64,000 nucleotides of DNA, taken from positions 6,734,001 through 6,798,000 of the forward strand of contig NZ_CP071839.1 of the NCBI RefSeq assembly GCF_017526105.1, read 5' to 3'. Positions 1 through 7,987 of this stretch are shown here, piece by piece. A program made the position numbers and the translations under genes. How positions within the stretch are numbered: position 1 is the first letter of the stretch; the number at the start of each line of letters is the position of its first letter. The DNA is from Streptomyces cyanogenus. GTDB taxonomy: Bacteria; Actinomycetota; Actinomycetes; Streptomycetales; Streptomycetaceae. The notes beneath the pieces were generated by a model. The model saw only the letters and a list, made by a program, of their open reading frames with translations. It had not been told where the DNA came from and did no database searches.

Positions 1-420
1 CGGGACCGCGCCGATCAGCGGGAAGTACATGCCGGAGGCGCCCGGGCCGCCCGGGTTGTAGACCAGGGCGCCCTGCCGGGGAACCTTCCGCTTGCTGTTG
101 TGCGGATCCTTCTGAGTGGCCGGGGCCCGGCTGACCGTCAGCCGGATCTGCCGGCCGTCCGGGCGGGCGTAGTCCAGCGGGACCGTCACCGTGCCGCACC
201 GCACATCGGCCGGCGGCTCCGGCAGGTCGGCGGCGGCGCACGGACCGAAGTCGACCCCGGCCGCCCGGGCACGCGCCACGGCGACCGCGGTGCCGCGCAG
301 CTCGGCCGTGCCGGGGGCACCCGCGCCGCCCGGGGTGCCGGGTGCGCCGCCCGCCGGGGCCGCGGCCAGTGAGGTCAGGAGCAAGGAACCGGCGGCCGAG
401 CAGAGAGCGGCAGCTTTCAT
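1..420 (-). CDS. Secreted S33-family (tripeptidyl aminopeptidase-like) hydrolase, N-terminal part only
   Basis: Minus-strand gene whose 3' part lies outside the window; 140 codons are visible. Residues 1-26 form a short Ala-rich signal peptide. After a Gly/Pro-rich stretch come VTVPLDYARPDG (78-89) and NPGGPGASG (122-130), the start and oxyanion-loop motif of the Streptomyces alpha/beta-hydrolase family that removes tripeptides from secreted proteins. The catalytic Ser-Asp-His would be in the missing part. It is expected to act outside the cell. The gene follows the TIGR04222 gene on the same strand after about 150 bases. The family assignment is from the motifs; the exact substrate is not visible. 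Confidence 0.8.
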   Translation of the reverse strand, partial: MKAAALCSAAGSLLLTSLAAAPAGGAPGTPGGAGAPGTAELRGTAVAVARARAAGVDFGPCAAADLPEPPADVRCGTVTVPLDYARPDGRQIRLTVSRAPATQKDPHNSKRKVPRQGALVYNPGGPGASGMYFPLIGAVP

Positions 421-566
421 CGCGTATCCCTTCGGTGCGGCGGCGATGGCACGGCTGCCACGGCGCGGCGACCACACAAGGGATGTTTCGTCCGGCTGTG
501 GAGGAAGGCAAGCACCACCCGGCCGGTGTCGGCGTCAATGCCCCCCGTGCGCCCCCGGAAGCCGCC

Positions 567-1346
567 TCACTCCCGCCAGGGCTGGTCGCGGTGGGTGAAG
601 GCCGCGCGCAGTTCCGGTTCGCCGATGGCGCGGACGCCGCGTACGGCGACGGAGGTGAGGAACGACCGCTCGTCGCCGGCCGGCCTGCCGGCCAGCGCGC
701 TCAGCAGCCGCTGCCCGGCCGGGGAGGCCCAGCGCGAGTACGGGTGCACCTCGAACCGGGCGATGGCCAGGCAGCTGAGCGTCAGCGTGAGGGGCAGGGC
801 GAACCAGGCGCCCACCAGCGGGCGCGGTGTGCCGGTCTCGATGGGCAGCAGCAGCGCGGTCACGCCCAGCAGGGCGACGGCCAGTGCGGCGGCCCGCACC
901 TGGCGGACGGCGGCACCCACGGTCGTGGCCGCGCCCTCCGGCACCGCGAGACCGGCGCGCACCAGCCCGTCCGCGAGCCGCCGTACGGCCTCCGCGCCGG
1001 CCGCCCGCGCCCGTACCGGAGCGATCCGCGACTGTCCCTCGGGCCCTATGGCCCCTATGACGGACTGCTCCATCTCGTCACGGCCCCACGGGTCCACGAC
1101 CGTGGCCCAGCCGGTGTGCGCGAGCAGCAGCCGGCGCTGGCGGGCCATGGAGACGAGCGTCACATCGGCGACCCGTGCGGGGCCGCCGGAGAGGAAGGCC
1201 GCCTCGTACAGCGTGAGACCGCGCTCCCCGTCCGCCGGCGCACCGGGTGCGTCCACGGCTGCCGCGCGGACGGCCGCCAGGCACAGCCGGGTGCAGGCGG
1301 ACCCGGCGAAAGCCCAGGCCAGGAGCAGGAGAAGGACCCAGAACAT
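567..1346 (-). CDS. TIGR04222-domain membrane protein
   Basis: 259 aa. An N-terminal hydrophobic segment (2-20) precedes a soluble domain with LTLYEAAFLSGGPARVADVTLVS (from about 44), which resembles the start of the TIGR04222 domain, and two further membrane segments lie at about 152-168 and 177-197. TIGR04222 proteins are of unknown function, and from memory many end in a Cys/Gly-rich tail and sit beside DUF692 genes. This one does sit in a DUF692 locus but ends in AAFTHRDQPWRE with no Cys/Gly tail. It is the last gene of the run DUF692, DUF4142, TIGR04222. The ribosome-binding site is weak, so the start is less certain. Confidence 0.7.
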   Translation of the reverse strand: MFWVLLLLLAWAFAGSACTRLCLAAVRAAAVDAPGAPADGERGLTLYEAAFLSGGPARVADVTLVSMARQRRLLLAHTGWATVVDPWGRDEMEQSVIGAIGPEGQSRIAPVRARAAGAEAVRRLADGLVRAGLAVPEGAATTVGAAVRQVRAAALAVALLGVTALLLPIETGTPRPLVGAWFALPLTLTLSCLAIARFEVHPYSRWASPAGQRLLSALAGRPAGDERSFLTSVAVRGVRAIGEPELRAAFTHRDQPWRE

Positions 1347-1462
1347 GACGTGTTTGTATGCCAGAGGACTGGGCGAACGCCATGCCCTTTCATCATCCGG
1401 ACGGACTGTTGCTGGTATGTGACGTTCCGTTTCCCGGGCTGGTCCGTGGCCGTCCGGGGCGG

Positions 1463-2233
1463 TCAGGGGCTGCTCGTCGCCGGCGGCGGGCTCGCGGCGG
1501 CGGGCGGCAGGGAGTAGGTCTCGCCCGGCGACGGCGTGACCGGTACGGCGGCACTCGGGTCGACCTGCGGCGGGGTCGGCACCGGGGTCGCGGAGGCCGC
1601 CAGGTCCTCGGCCAGTACGGCGAAGTCGACGTACCCCGTCGCCTCCAGGACCTTGATGTGGTCCAGCACCGTCGCGTTGGCGTCGTCGGCAAGATCACGG
1701 ACCAGGGAGTTCTGGGTGCCGGCCCGGACCTGCGCGACCAGGGAGAACACCCGGCCGTGCGCGAGCCGCAGCAGGCCGGCGAACCGGCGGTCGAAGTCCT
1801 GCCCGTCGGCCGCGTTCAGGGCGGCGAGCCACTGCTTCTGCTGCTCGTTCGGCTCGTTGGGCAGGGCCAGGCCGAGCTGGGTGGCGACCGTGCGGACGTG
1901 CGCGTCCAGGGAGGTGTGGCCGTCGACGAGGTGCTGCCCGGCCGTGCGGACGGCCGGTGTCGTCCCCTTGCGCTGCGCCAGCTCCCCGGCGGGCAGCTCC
2001 CACAGCCCGGCCAGCCGGACCTTGGTGACGAAGTCCCGGTCCTGCGCCGACAACGGGCCGTACGGCGTCGTCACCGTCTGGGCGCTCAGCACGTTCGCGC
2101 TCGCCGGGTCCTGCCGGCCGGCGTACGACCAGAGCGGGACCAGCAGCGCGACGACCGTGGCCGCCAGGGCGGTGATGACGAGACCGGTGCCGCTGAATAT
2201 GCCACGGCCGTTGATCGGTGGACGCGGTCGCAT
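1463..2233 (-). CDS. DUF4142 (ferritin-like) membrane-anchored protein
   Basis: 256 aa. One membrane segment (about 17-38) anchors an exported domain. The HLVDGHTSLDAHVRTVATQLGL region and the later DRRFAGLLRLAHGRVFSLV helix match the four-helix, ferritin-like DUF4142 family; the tail (about 215-256) is low-complexity Pro/Ala/Ser. Function of DUF4142 is unknown. It lies between the DUF692 gene upstream (288-base gap) and the TIGR04222 gene downstream (116-base gap), all on the minus strand, so the three may be one transcript. Start chosen at the ATG before the basic residues that precede the membrane helix. Confidence 0.75.
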   Translation of the reverse strand: MRPRPPINGRGIFSGTGLVITALAATVVALLVPLWSYAGRQDPASANVLSAQTVTTPYGPLSAQDRDFVTKVRLAGLWELPAGELAQRKGTTPAVRTAGQHLVDGHTSLDAHVRTVATQLGLALPNEPNEQQKQWLAALNAADGQDFDRRFAGLLRLAHGRVFSLVAQVRAGTQNSLVRDLADDANATVLDHIKVLEATGYVDFAVLAEDLAASATPVPTPPQVDPSAAVPVTPSPGETYSLPPAAASPPPATSSP

Positions 2234-2521
2234 GGTGCCTCCTGCACCGCACGCCGGGGATGTGCTGGGGATGGGTGCGGGGTTGGCATATTACTGGGGG
2301 ACGGGGGCCGGGTTCCGCGCGCGGGTGGGCGGTGGCCGTTCGCGGGCCGGCGGGGCGGTTGCGGTCCCGTCGGCGACCACCGGTGCACCGTGGCCGGTCG
2401 CGCGGTTCGCCGTGCCCCCGGTGAACCGCAGTGCGTCGGCCGTGGCCGTGCCCGCGCGGCCTGCGGGCCGCGGACGGACGGCACCCCGTCGGCGCGGACG
2501 ACCACCGGCCCGGGCACTCCC

Positions 2522-3838
2522 TCAGGCCCGGCGCCGCAGCACCCGGGCCGCGAAGCCCCGCTTGCGGGGCGCCGGGCCCGAGCGGTCCAGCCACCACTCG
2601 CGCAGCTCCCGGAGGGACCCCGCGTCCCCCGCCCGCCCCAGCTTCAGCAGGTGCCCGGCGAAGTCCAGCGCGTCCTGCCGGTACCCGCCGCGCATCGGCC
2701 GCTGCCGCGCGTACTCCAGGAACGCCTCCCGGTACCCCGCCCCCAGGATCACCGGCAGCTCGGGCGCCACCTTGGCCACCACCCCCGCCCGCTTGGCCGC
2801 GAGCGCCCGCGCCTGCACCCCCATCCGCACCCGGTCGAACCCCTCCGGCACCGGTGTCCCCGCCACCAGGGCGGACAGCACGGCGGTCTGGGCCACCGCC
2901 ACCCGCTCGCGCGCCCCGGCCACCGGCCGCGCCAGCACGCCGACGCCCCTGGCCCCGGCACCGACGGCCCCCCTCACCGCCGTACCCCCCACCGCAGGCT
3001 CCGCCGCGCGCCCGCGCCCGGCCGCCACCGCCTCCCGGACGGCGTCCAGCTCCCGCTCCAGCTCGCCCGGTCCGGGGAAGTTCTCGTCCCGCTCCAGGAG
3101 CACCCCGGGCGGCGCCACCCGGGCGGCGAGACCGGTCAGGATGTCGAGGACCGGGCCCGGCACGGGGTGCGCGTGGCTGTCGTGCCAGACGCCGTCGCGC
3201 TCGAAGCCGCCCGCGACATGGACGTAGGCGATCGCCTCCAGGGGCAGCGCGGCCAGCGCCTCGGCCGGGTCCTCGCCCCGGTTGACGTGGTTGGTGTGCA
3301 GGTTGGCCACGTCGATCAGCAGCCGTACGCCGGTCCGCTCGACCAGCTCGGACAGGAACTGCCCCTCGGTCAGCTCCTCGTCCGGCCAGGAGAACAGCGC
3401 GGCGATGTTCTCCAGCGCCAGCGGCACCGGCAGCGCCTCCTGGGCGATACGGACGTTCTCGCACAGCACGTCCAGGGCGTCCCGGGTCCGCGGCACGGGC
3501 AGCAGGTGGCCGGCCTCCAGACCCGGGGAGGCGGTGAGCGCGCCGCCCGCCCGGACGAAGGCGATGTGCTCGGTGACCAGCGGCGAGCCGAGGGCCTCCG
3601 CCCGCTCGGCGAGCGCCGTCAGCCGCCCCTCGTCGGGGTGGTCGGCACCGCCGAGGCCGAGGGAGACACCGTGCGGGACCACCGTCACACCGCGCTCGCG
3701 CAGCCGCAGCAGCGACTCGGGAAGGTGGCCGGGGCAGACGTTCTCCGCCACGACCTCCACCCAGTCGATGCCCGGCATCGCCTCCACAGCGTCCGCGATC
3801 TCCGGCCGCCACCCGATCCCGGTCCCCAGTCGCCGCAT
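2522..3838 (-). CDS. DUF692 (MNIO) iron oxidase with fused C-terminal domain
   Basis: 438 aa. Residues 1-260 form a TIM-barrel DUF692/UPF0276 domain. Visible family motifs are GIGWRPE (7-13), AEN (31-33), HGVSLGLG (56-63), TEHIAF (89-94), ALENIA (141-146), DVANLHTN (176-183), HVAGG (207-211), DSHAHPV (220-226) and LERDENF (248-254), which supply the His/Glu/Asp/Asn iron ligands. Known relatives (MbnB, TglH, HvfB) are multinuclear iron oxidases that modify cysteines in ribosomal peptides, usually with a separate partner protein. Here about 175 residues follow the barrel; residues from about 320 on look like a helical domain I recall as SCO6045-like, possibly a fused partner. The substrate is not visible. 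Confidence 0.88.
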   Translation of the reverse strand: MRRLGTGIGWRPEIADAVEAMPGIDWVEVVAENVCPGHLPESLLRLRERGVTVVPHGVSLGLGGADHPDEGRLTALAERAEALGSPLVTEHIAFVRAGGALTASPGLEAGHLLPVPRTRDALDVLCENVRIAQEALPVPLALENIAALFSWPDEELTEGQFLSELVERTGVRLLIDVANLHTNHVNRGEDPAEALAALPLEAIAYVHVAGGFERDGVWHDSHAHPVPGPVLDILTGLAARVAPPGVLLERDENFPGPGELERELDAVREAVAAGRGRAAEPAVGGTAVRGAVGAGARGVGVLARPVAGARERVAVAQTAVLSALVAGTPVPEGFDRVRMGVQARALAAKRAGVVAKVAPELPVILGAGYREAFLEYARQRPMRGGYRQDALDFAGHLLKLGRAGDAGSLRELREWWLDRSGPAPRKRGFAARVLRRRA

Positions 3839-3960
3839 GCCGCTTCCCCCCTCCTCGCCCCGCGCTCCTGCGCCGAGTGACGGGGGTATGGCCCCGTCGG
3901 CCGCCCGCGAACCCCCACCCTGACGCGTTCAGAGCAACATTTGAGGTTCCGGCCGACCGC

Positions 3961-4680
3961 CTAGCGCAGCGCGGGGTGATCGGCGACGACCGTGCAGGAC
4001 CCCGGAGCGATCTCCGTGAAGCCGGCGTCCCGCACCACCGGCAGGCCGCCGGCGGTGAGCCGGGGCCAGTCGGCCGGGTCGGCCGTGCGGACGGCGAGTG
4101 GGTGGCCCGCGTCGCGCCACGCGGTGCGCTCCGCGGGGGACAGGGCCCACCAGGCCAGTTGGGCCCCGTGGCCGGCCTGGGCCATCGCCTTGCCGGCCGA
4201 CATCTCCAGCTCCGGGTTGAGCCAGAGCACCGGCCCGGCGGCCGGGTCGGCGGGGAGGGGCGGCTCGGGGTCGTCGAGTTCGGTGCCCGACACCTGGAGC
4301 CTGGCCAGGTCCTTGGGCCAGCCGTCCAGGGGGATCGGGGGGAAGACGCGGACCTCCGCGGAGCTGCCGGTCACCGTGATCCCGGGCAGTGTCCCGGCGC
4401 GCCGCCACTCGGCGCCGCGGGCCCGCCGGACCACCTTGCGGATGCGGGCGTCCTCCCAGTTCCGCACGGCCTCGGCCCACTCGCCGTCGCCCTGCGTCCG
4501 GTCGTCGCCGAGCAGGACGAGCACGGCCCGGGCCGCCGTCTCCAGCGCGTCGGTGCGGGCAGGCGGTGCGCTGCGCTCGATGCGTACGACGAGCGGCAGC
4601 ACGAACTGGGGTGCCTCGTCGCGGGGGCTGCGTGCGGACCGGAAGGGACTGTCGGCGGTGGGGGCTGGAACGTGGCTCAC
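3961..4680 (-). CDS. Peptidyl-tRNA hydrolase Pth2-family protein
   Basis: 239 aa from a GTG at 4680 (VSHVPAPTADSPF); an in-frame opening continues far upstream but its content is not protein-like. The C-terminal half contains PVLWLNPELEMSAGKAMAQ followed by GHGAQLAWW, the PTH2-like core with the conserved GK..AQ..H segment. The N-terminal half (FVLPLVVRIERSAPPARTDALETAARAVLVLLGD) is a family-specific extension. Bacterial Pth2 homologues are thought to cleave peptidyl-tRNA or to be related hydrolases; activity is inferred. It is divergent from the small protein gene at 4813. Confidence 0.7.
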   Translation of the reverse strand: MSHVPAPTADSPFRSARSPRDEAPQFVLPLVVRIERSAPPARTDALETAARAVLVLLGDDRTQGDGEWAEAVRNWEDARIRKVVRRARGAEWRRAGTLPGITVTGSSAEVRVFPPIPLDGWPKDLARLQVSGTELDDPEPPLPADPAAGPVLWLNPELEMSAGKAMAQAGHGAQLAWWALSPAERTAWRDAGHPLAVRTADPADWPRLTAGGLPVVRDAGFTEIAPGSCTVVADHPALR

Positions 4681-4812
4681 GGGCGCCCAGCCTACGAAGC
4701 CGCGACCGCACCGATCAACGCGCGGGGCGCGCGCGGGAAATTCCGGCGACGCCGGTGAACCGGCCGGCACGCTCGGCCCTCTTGACCGAGTGAGCGGACG
4801 TGAGGGGGCGCG

Positions 4813-5253
4813 GTGAGCCAGTACTTCGACATGGGGGACGAGACGCTGTGGAATCCGTCCAACGGGGCGTCGCGGCTCTTCCAGCGGCAGGTGGAGGTCT
4901 TCGAGGCCGAACTGGAGCTGCCGTCCGGCATCGGGCCGATGCGGAACGATGAGTGCCAGATCGATCCGGCTGTCTTCGGGGCCTTCGTGCACGCCCTGCT
5001 CGCCCGGCACCGGCGGACCGGCCACACCGTCGTCCTGGCCCTCTCCGAAGGCTTCGTCGGCACCGTCGTCGCCCTCGCCGAGCGCGCCGGGATCGACATC
5101 GACTGGGGCCGGCTCGAAGCCTTCCCGGACGGCCCCCTGTCCGACGTGCAGGTCTCGGCCACCGGGGTGTCCGCCCCGCCCGAGGACGGCGGACCCTGGG
5201 CTGCGGCGGTGCGTGCCAGGGCGGCCGAACTGGGCCGGGGCATGGCCCGTTGA
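4813..5253 (+). CDS. Hypothetical protein, DUF6086-like
   Basis: 146 aa, GTG start with a G-rich ribosome-binding site (GAGGGGG) about 6 bases upstream. The sequence begins MSQYFDMGDETLWNPSNGASRLFQ and has no signal peptide or membrane segment; it looks like a small acidic cytoplasmic protein. I recognise it only as the actinobacterial DUF6086 type, for which I know no function. The ABC transporter ATPase gene starts 65 bases downstream on the same strand, so co-transcription is possible. Confidence 0.7.
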   Translation: MSQYFDMGDETLWNPSNGASRLFQRQVEVFEAELELPSGIGPMRNDECQIDPAVFGAFVHALLARHRRTGHTVVLALSEGFVGTVVALAERAGIDIDWGRLEAFPDGPLSDVQVSATGVSAPPEDGGPWAAAVRARAAELGRGMAR

Positions 5254-5318
5254 GCGGCGCCCGGCCGCGGCCGCCGTACCGGAACGGCCCCCTGCACCCG
5301 ACCCCCCCGGCCCACACA

Positions 5319-6206
5319 ATGACCTCCATGGACAGTGACCTGCGCCTGACCGCCGTGGGCCGCCGTTACGGCATCCGCGGCCCCTGGGTGCTGCGGGGTG
5401 TCGACCTCGTCATAGCCCCCGGCACCCTCACCCGGATCGAAGGGGCGAACGGCACCGGGAAGTCCACTCTGCTGCGGCTGCTCGCGGGGCTCGACGCGCC
5501 CAGCGAGGGCCGGATCACCGGCCGCCCGCGCACCGCGTACGTGCCGGAGCGGTTCCCGTCCGCCCTGCCCTTCACGGCCGCCGGCTACCTGACCCACCTC
5601 GGCACCGTCCACGGCCTCGGCCGAAGGGCCGCCGCACGCGCCGCGGCCACCTGGCTGGAGCGGTTCGGCGCGGGCGCGCACGCCGGTACGCCGATGGCGC
5701 GGCTGTCCAAGGGCAGCAGCCAGAAGGTCGCCGTGGCCCAGGCCCTGCTGGGCGACCCGGAACTGCTGGTGCTGGACGAGGCCTGGACCGGCCTCGACAC
5801 GGCGGCGCGGGGCGAGCTGGAGCGGGCGGTGGCCGAGCGGGCGGCCGCCGGGGGTGCCGTGGTCTTCGTGGACCACGACCCGCGCCGGCTCGCCGGGGCG
5901 CCGGACGCGACCTACGCGGTGACCGGCGGAGGCCTGGAACGCCGTACCGGCGACCGGACCCGGCCGGCCGGACCGGTCACGCTCGTCACCGTGCAGGGGG
6001 CGCCGGGCGGGCAGCTGCCGCCGGACGCGGTGCGGGTCGCCGTCTCCGCCGAGGAGACGGCCCCGGGCAGCCACCGGCTCGCCGTGCCGGCCTCCCACTC
6101 CGACATCCTGCTGCGCGCCCTGCTCACGGCCCGCCCGCCCTGGCACGTGGTGCGCGTCGAACCGCCCGCCAGTCCGCCGTCCGCCGACCCCGGAAGCTGC
6201 CCATGA
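5319..6206 (+). CDS. ABC transporter ATP-binding protein
   Basis: 295 aa (292 if the second ATG at 5328 is used). Walker A GANGTGKST, signature LSKGSSQK, Walker B LLVLDEAWTG and H-loop VFVDHD are all present, so this is a complete ATPase subunit. The last 70 residues (after about 220) form a small extra C-terminal domain. The stop overlaps the start of the permease gene (ATGA at 6203), a sign of translational coupling. Together they would make an ABC-2 type exporter; the substrate cannot be told. The long upstream opening in this frame overlaps the previous gene and is not coding. Confidence 0.9.
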   Translation: MTSMDSDLRLTAVGRRYGIRGPWVLRGVDLVIAPGTLTRIEGANGTGKSTLLRLLAGLDAPSEGRITGRPRTAYVPERFPSALPFTAAGYLTHLGTVHGLGRRAAARAAATWLERFGAGAHAGTPMARLSKGSSQKVAVAQALLGDPELLVLDEAWTGLDTAARGELERAVAERAAAGGAVVFVDHDPRRLAGAPDATYAVTGGGLERRTGDRTRPAGPVTLVTVQGAPGGQLPPDAVRVAVSAEETAPGSHRLAVPASHSDILLRALLTARPPWHVVRVEPPASPPSADPGSCP

Positions 6207-6874
6207 CCGCGCTGCTGCGCTACCACGCCGACCTGCTGCTGCGCTCCCAGCGCTGGCTGCCCCCGGTGATCCTGTACGTCGCGTTCCTCGGCGTCGGCGT
6301 GCAGAGCGGCCAGCCGGTGCTGGACTCGCTCGGTTACACGGCCGCCGGTCTGCTCCCGGTGGCCGCCTGGCTGGTACGGATCTGTGTCACCGGCGAGCCG
6401 CCCGCGGCCCGGGCCTGCGTCGCCGCTGCCCGCGGCCCCGTCCGGGCACACCTCGCCTGTCTGCTCACCGCACTGCTCGTCGCCGCACTGCTCGGGGTGG
6501 CGGCCACCGTGGTGGTGACGCTGGTCAGCGACCCGGCGAGCAACGGCCACCGGATCCACGTCCCCCGGCTCCGCGCCGCCGCCGCGGGACTGCCCGCCGT
6601 CCTCGCCTGCGCCCTGCTGGGTACGGCCGTCGGCGCGCTCACCAACCGGCCGGTGCTGCGCTCCACCGGCCGCGCGGTGTCGGCGATGCTGCTGGGCGCG
6701 CTGCTGGCGGTGGTGTCGGCCGGTTCCCCGGCGCAGGCGGCGGTCAGCGGCCTGGTGACCGGCTCGCAGACCGGCCGGGCACCGGTGCCGCTGCTGCCGT
6801 TGGCGGCCGCGGCCCTGCTCACCGCGGCCGCGTTCGCCGCGACCGGCCGGCTCGTCTCGCGCCGCTCACCCTGA
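6203..6874 (+). CDS. ABC-2 type transporter permease
   Basis: 223 aa, about six hydrophobic segments (VILYVAFLGVGV, AGLLPVAAWLVRI, LACLLTALLVAALLGVAATVVVTLV, GLPAVLACALLGTAVGAL, AVSAMLLGALLAVVSAG, LPLAAAALLTAAAFAATG) and no other domain. Start overlaps the ATPase stop by 4 bases, so it is the membrane partner of that subunit. Streptomyces has many such two-gene exporters and nothing here identifies the cargo. Its 3' end overlaps the convergent small gene at 6866-7048 by 9 bases. Confidence 0.85.
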   Translation: MTALLRYHADLLLRSQRWLPPVILYVAFLGVGVQSGQPVLDSLGYTAAGLLPVAAWLVRICVTGEPPAARACVAAARGPVRAHLACLLTALLVAALLGVAATVVVTLVSDPASNGHRIHVPRLRAAAAGLPAVLACALLGTAVGALTNRPVLRSTGRAVSAMLLGALLAVVSAGSPAQAAVSGLVTGSQTGRAPVPLLPLAAAALLTAAAFAATGRLVSRRSP

Positions 6875-7048
6875 GCAGGCCGTGCGCTGGGCCTCCTGCC
6901 ACTCGCAGACCGGGCACAGCGTGATGCCCTTGTACGACTCGGGGTACTCCGTCGGCTCCCGGCACAGCACGCAGTCCGCGTACGGCGGACCGTCGGCCTT
7001 CGCCGGCTTCACCGTCTCGACGATCGTGCAGTAGTCCTCGTCGCTCAT
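6866..7048 (-). CDS. Small zinc-ribbon-like protein
   Basis: 60 aa: starts MSDEDYCTIVETVKPAKAD, then two Cys pairs, CVLC and CPVC, separated by about 18 residues, as in a treble-clef or zinc-ribbon knuckle. Cytoplasmic and hydrophilic. No known function; the pattern suggests a structural zinc site. It overlaps the 3' end of the convergent permease by 9 bases and lies 17 bases downstream of the polysaccharide deacetylase start-to-stop run on the same strand, so it may be read from that gene's transcript. Confidence 0.65.
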   Translation of the reverse strand: MSDEDYCTIVETVKPAKADGPPYADCVLCREPTEYPESYKGITLCPVCEWQEAQRTACSG

Positions 7049-7065
7049 GCCTTCAGCGTAGGACG

Positions 7066-7890
7066 TCAGCGGCCCGTGCCCGCCTGGCCGATCAGTTCCG
7101 AGACCTTCACGAACCGGTAGCCGCGCTCCCGCAGTTCCGGTACGACCCTGCGCACGACCTGCTCGGTGGTCGGGGCGGCGCTGCGGGTGCAGTGCATGAC
7201 GACCACCGACCCCGGCTTGACCCCGTCGAGCACCTGTCTGACCACCGCGTCGGCGTCCGTGGCGAAGGCGTCCCCGCTGACCACGTCCCACTGCACGGCG
7301 GTCACCCCGAGCCCGCTCAGCGCGCGCAGCGCCCGCTGATCGTAACAGCCGCCGGGGAAGCGGAAGTAGGGCATCGCCTTCGGCACGCCCGCCTTGCGCA
7401 GGGAGGTGTAGGCGCGCTGGACGTCGGCCCGCATCCCGTCGGCGTCGACGGTCGGCAGGCCGTAGCAGTCGGCGGTGAAGGCGTAGTGGCTCCAGGAGTG
7501 GTTGGCCACCTCGAACTGCGGGTCCCGGCCCAGGTCGCGGGCCTGGGCCGGGTACTGGTCGGCCCACCGGCCGGTCATGAACACGGTCGCCGGCACCTTC
7601 AGCTCACGCAGGGCGCCGATCAGACCGGGGTTGTCGAAGTGCTCGCCGGAGGCCGCGCGGGGCCCCTGGTCGGCGGTCATGTCGGCGTCGAAGGTGAGCG
7701 CGACCGTCTTGCCCCGGGTGCGCGGACCGTGCTCGAAGACCGGGGTCAGCCCGCCGGGGCCCGGCGCGAGCACGGGCGGACCGGCTGGGGACGAGGAGGC
7801 GGACGGGCGCCCACTGCCCGCAGCGCCGCAGGCGGTGAGCGCCGCGCCCAGGACGCAGACGACGGTGATGGAGCGTACGTGTGGGATCAC
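7066..7890 (-). CDS. Polysaccharide deacetylase (NodB) lipoprotein
   Basis: 274 aa. Residues 1-21 are a lipoprotein signal with lipobox LTAC (Cys21). The NodB domain has the metal motif TFDAD, the His pair HSWSH, the RFPGG arginine loop and the C-terminal VVVMHC histidine segment, so the metal-dependent deacetylase site appears intact. It would act on the outer face of the membrane on an N-acetylated glycan (peptidoglycan or chito-oligosaccharide); which one is not visible. An AT-rich inverted repeat lies only 8 bases upstream of the start codon. Confidence 0.9.
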   Translation of the reverse strand: MIPHVRSITVVCVLGAALTACGAAGSGRPSASSSPAGPPVLAPGPGGLTPVFEHGPRTRGKTVALTFDADMTADQGPRAASGEHFDNPGLIGALRELKVPATVFMTGRWADQYPAQARDLGRDPQFEVANHSWSHYAFTADCYGLPTVDADGMRADVQRAYTSLRKAGVPKAMPYFRFPGGCYDQRALRALSGLGVTAVQWDVVSGDAFATDADAVVRQVLDGVKPGSVVVMHCTRSAAPTTEQVVRRVVPELRERGYRFVKVSELIGQAGTGR

Positions 7891-7897
7891 CGTGCGA

Positions 7898-7923
7898 ACA
7901 TAAAGCTGAATGTCTGTTTATGT
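7898..7923. promoter_or_regulatory. AT-rich inverted repeat upstream of the deacetylase gene
   Basis: ACATAAA (7898-7904) and TTTATGT (7917-7923) form perfect 7-base arms with a 12-base spacer. It is an AT-rich island in GC-rich DNA immediately upstream of the start at 7890, where an operator or core promoter would sit. No regulator is recognised. Confidence 0.4.
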
Positions 7924-7987
7924 GATTATTTCGGCCCGCGACACGGCGGTACGGTCACCCGCGCGGCGGCGGCGACCCGCGCTCCCG

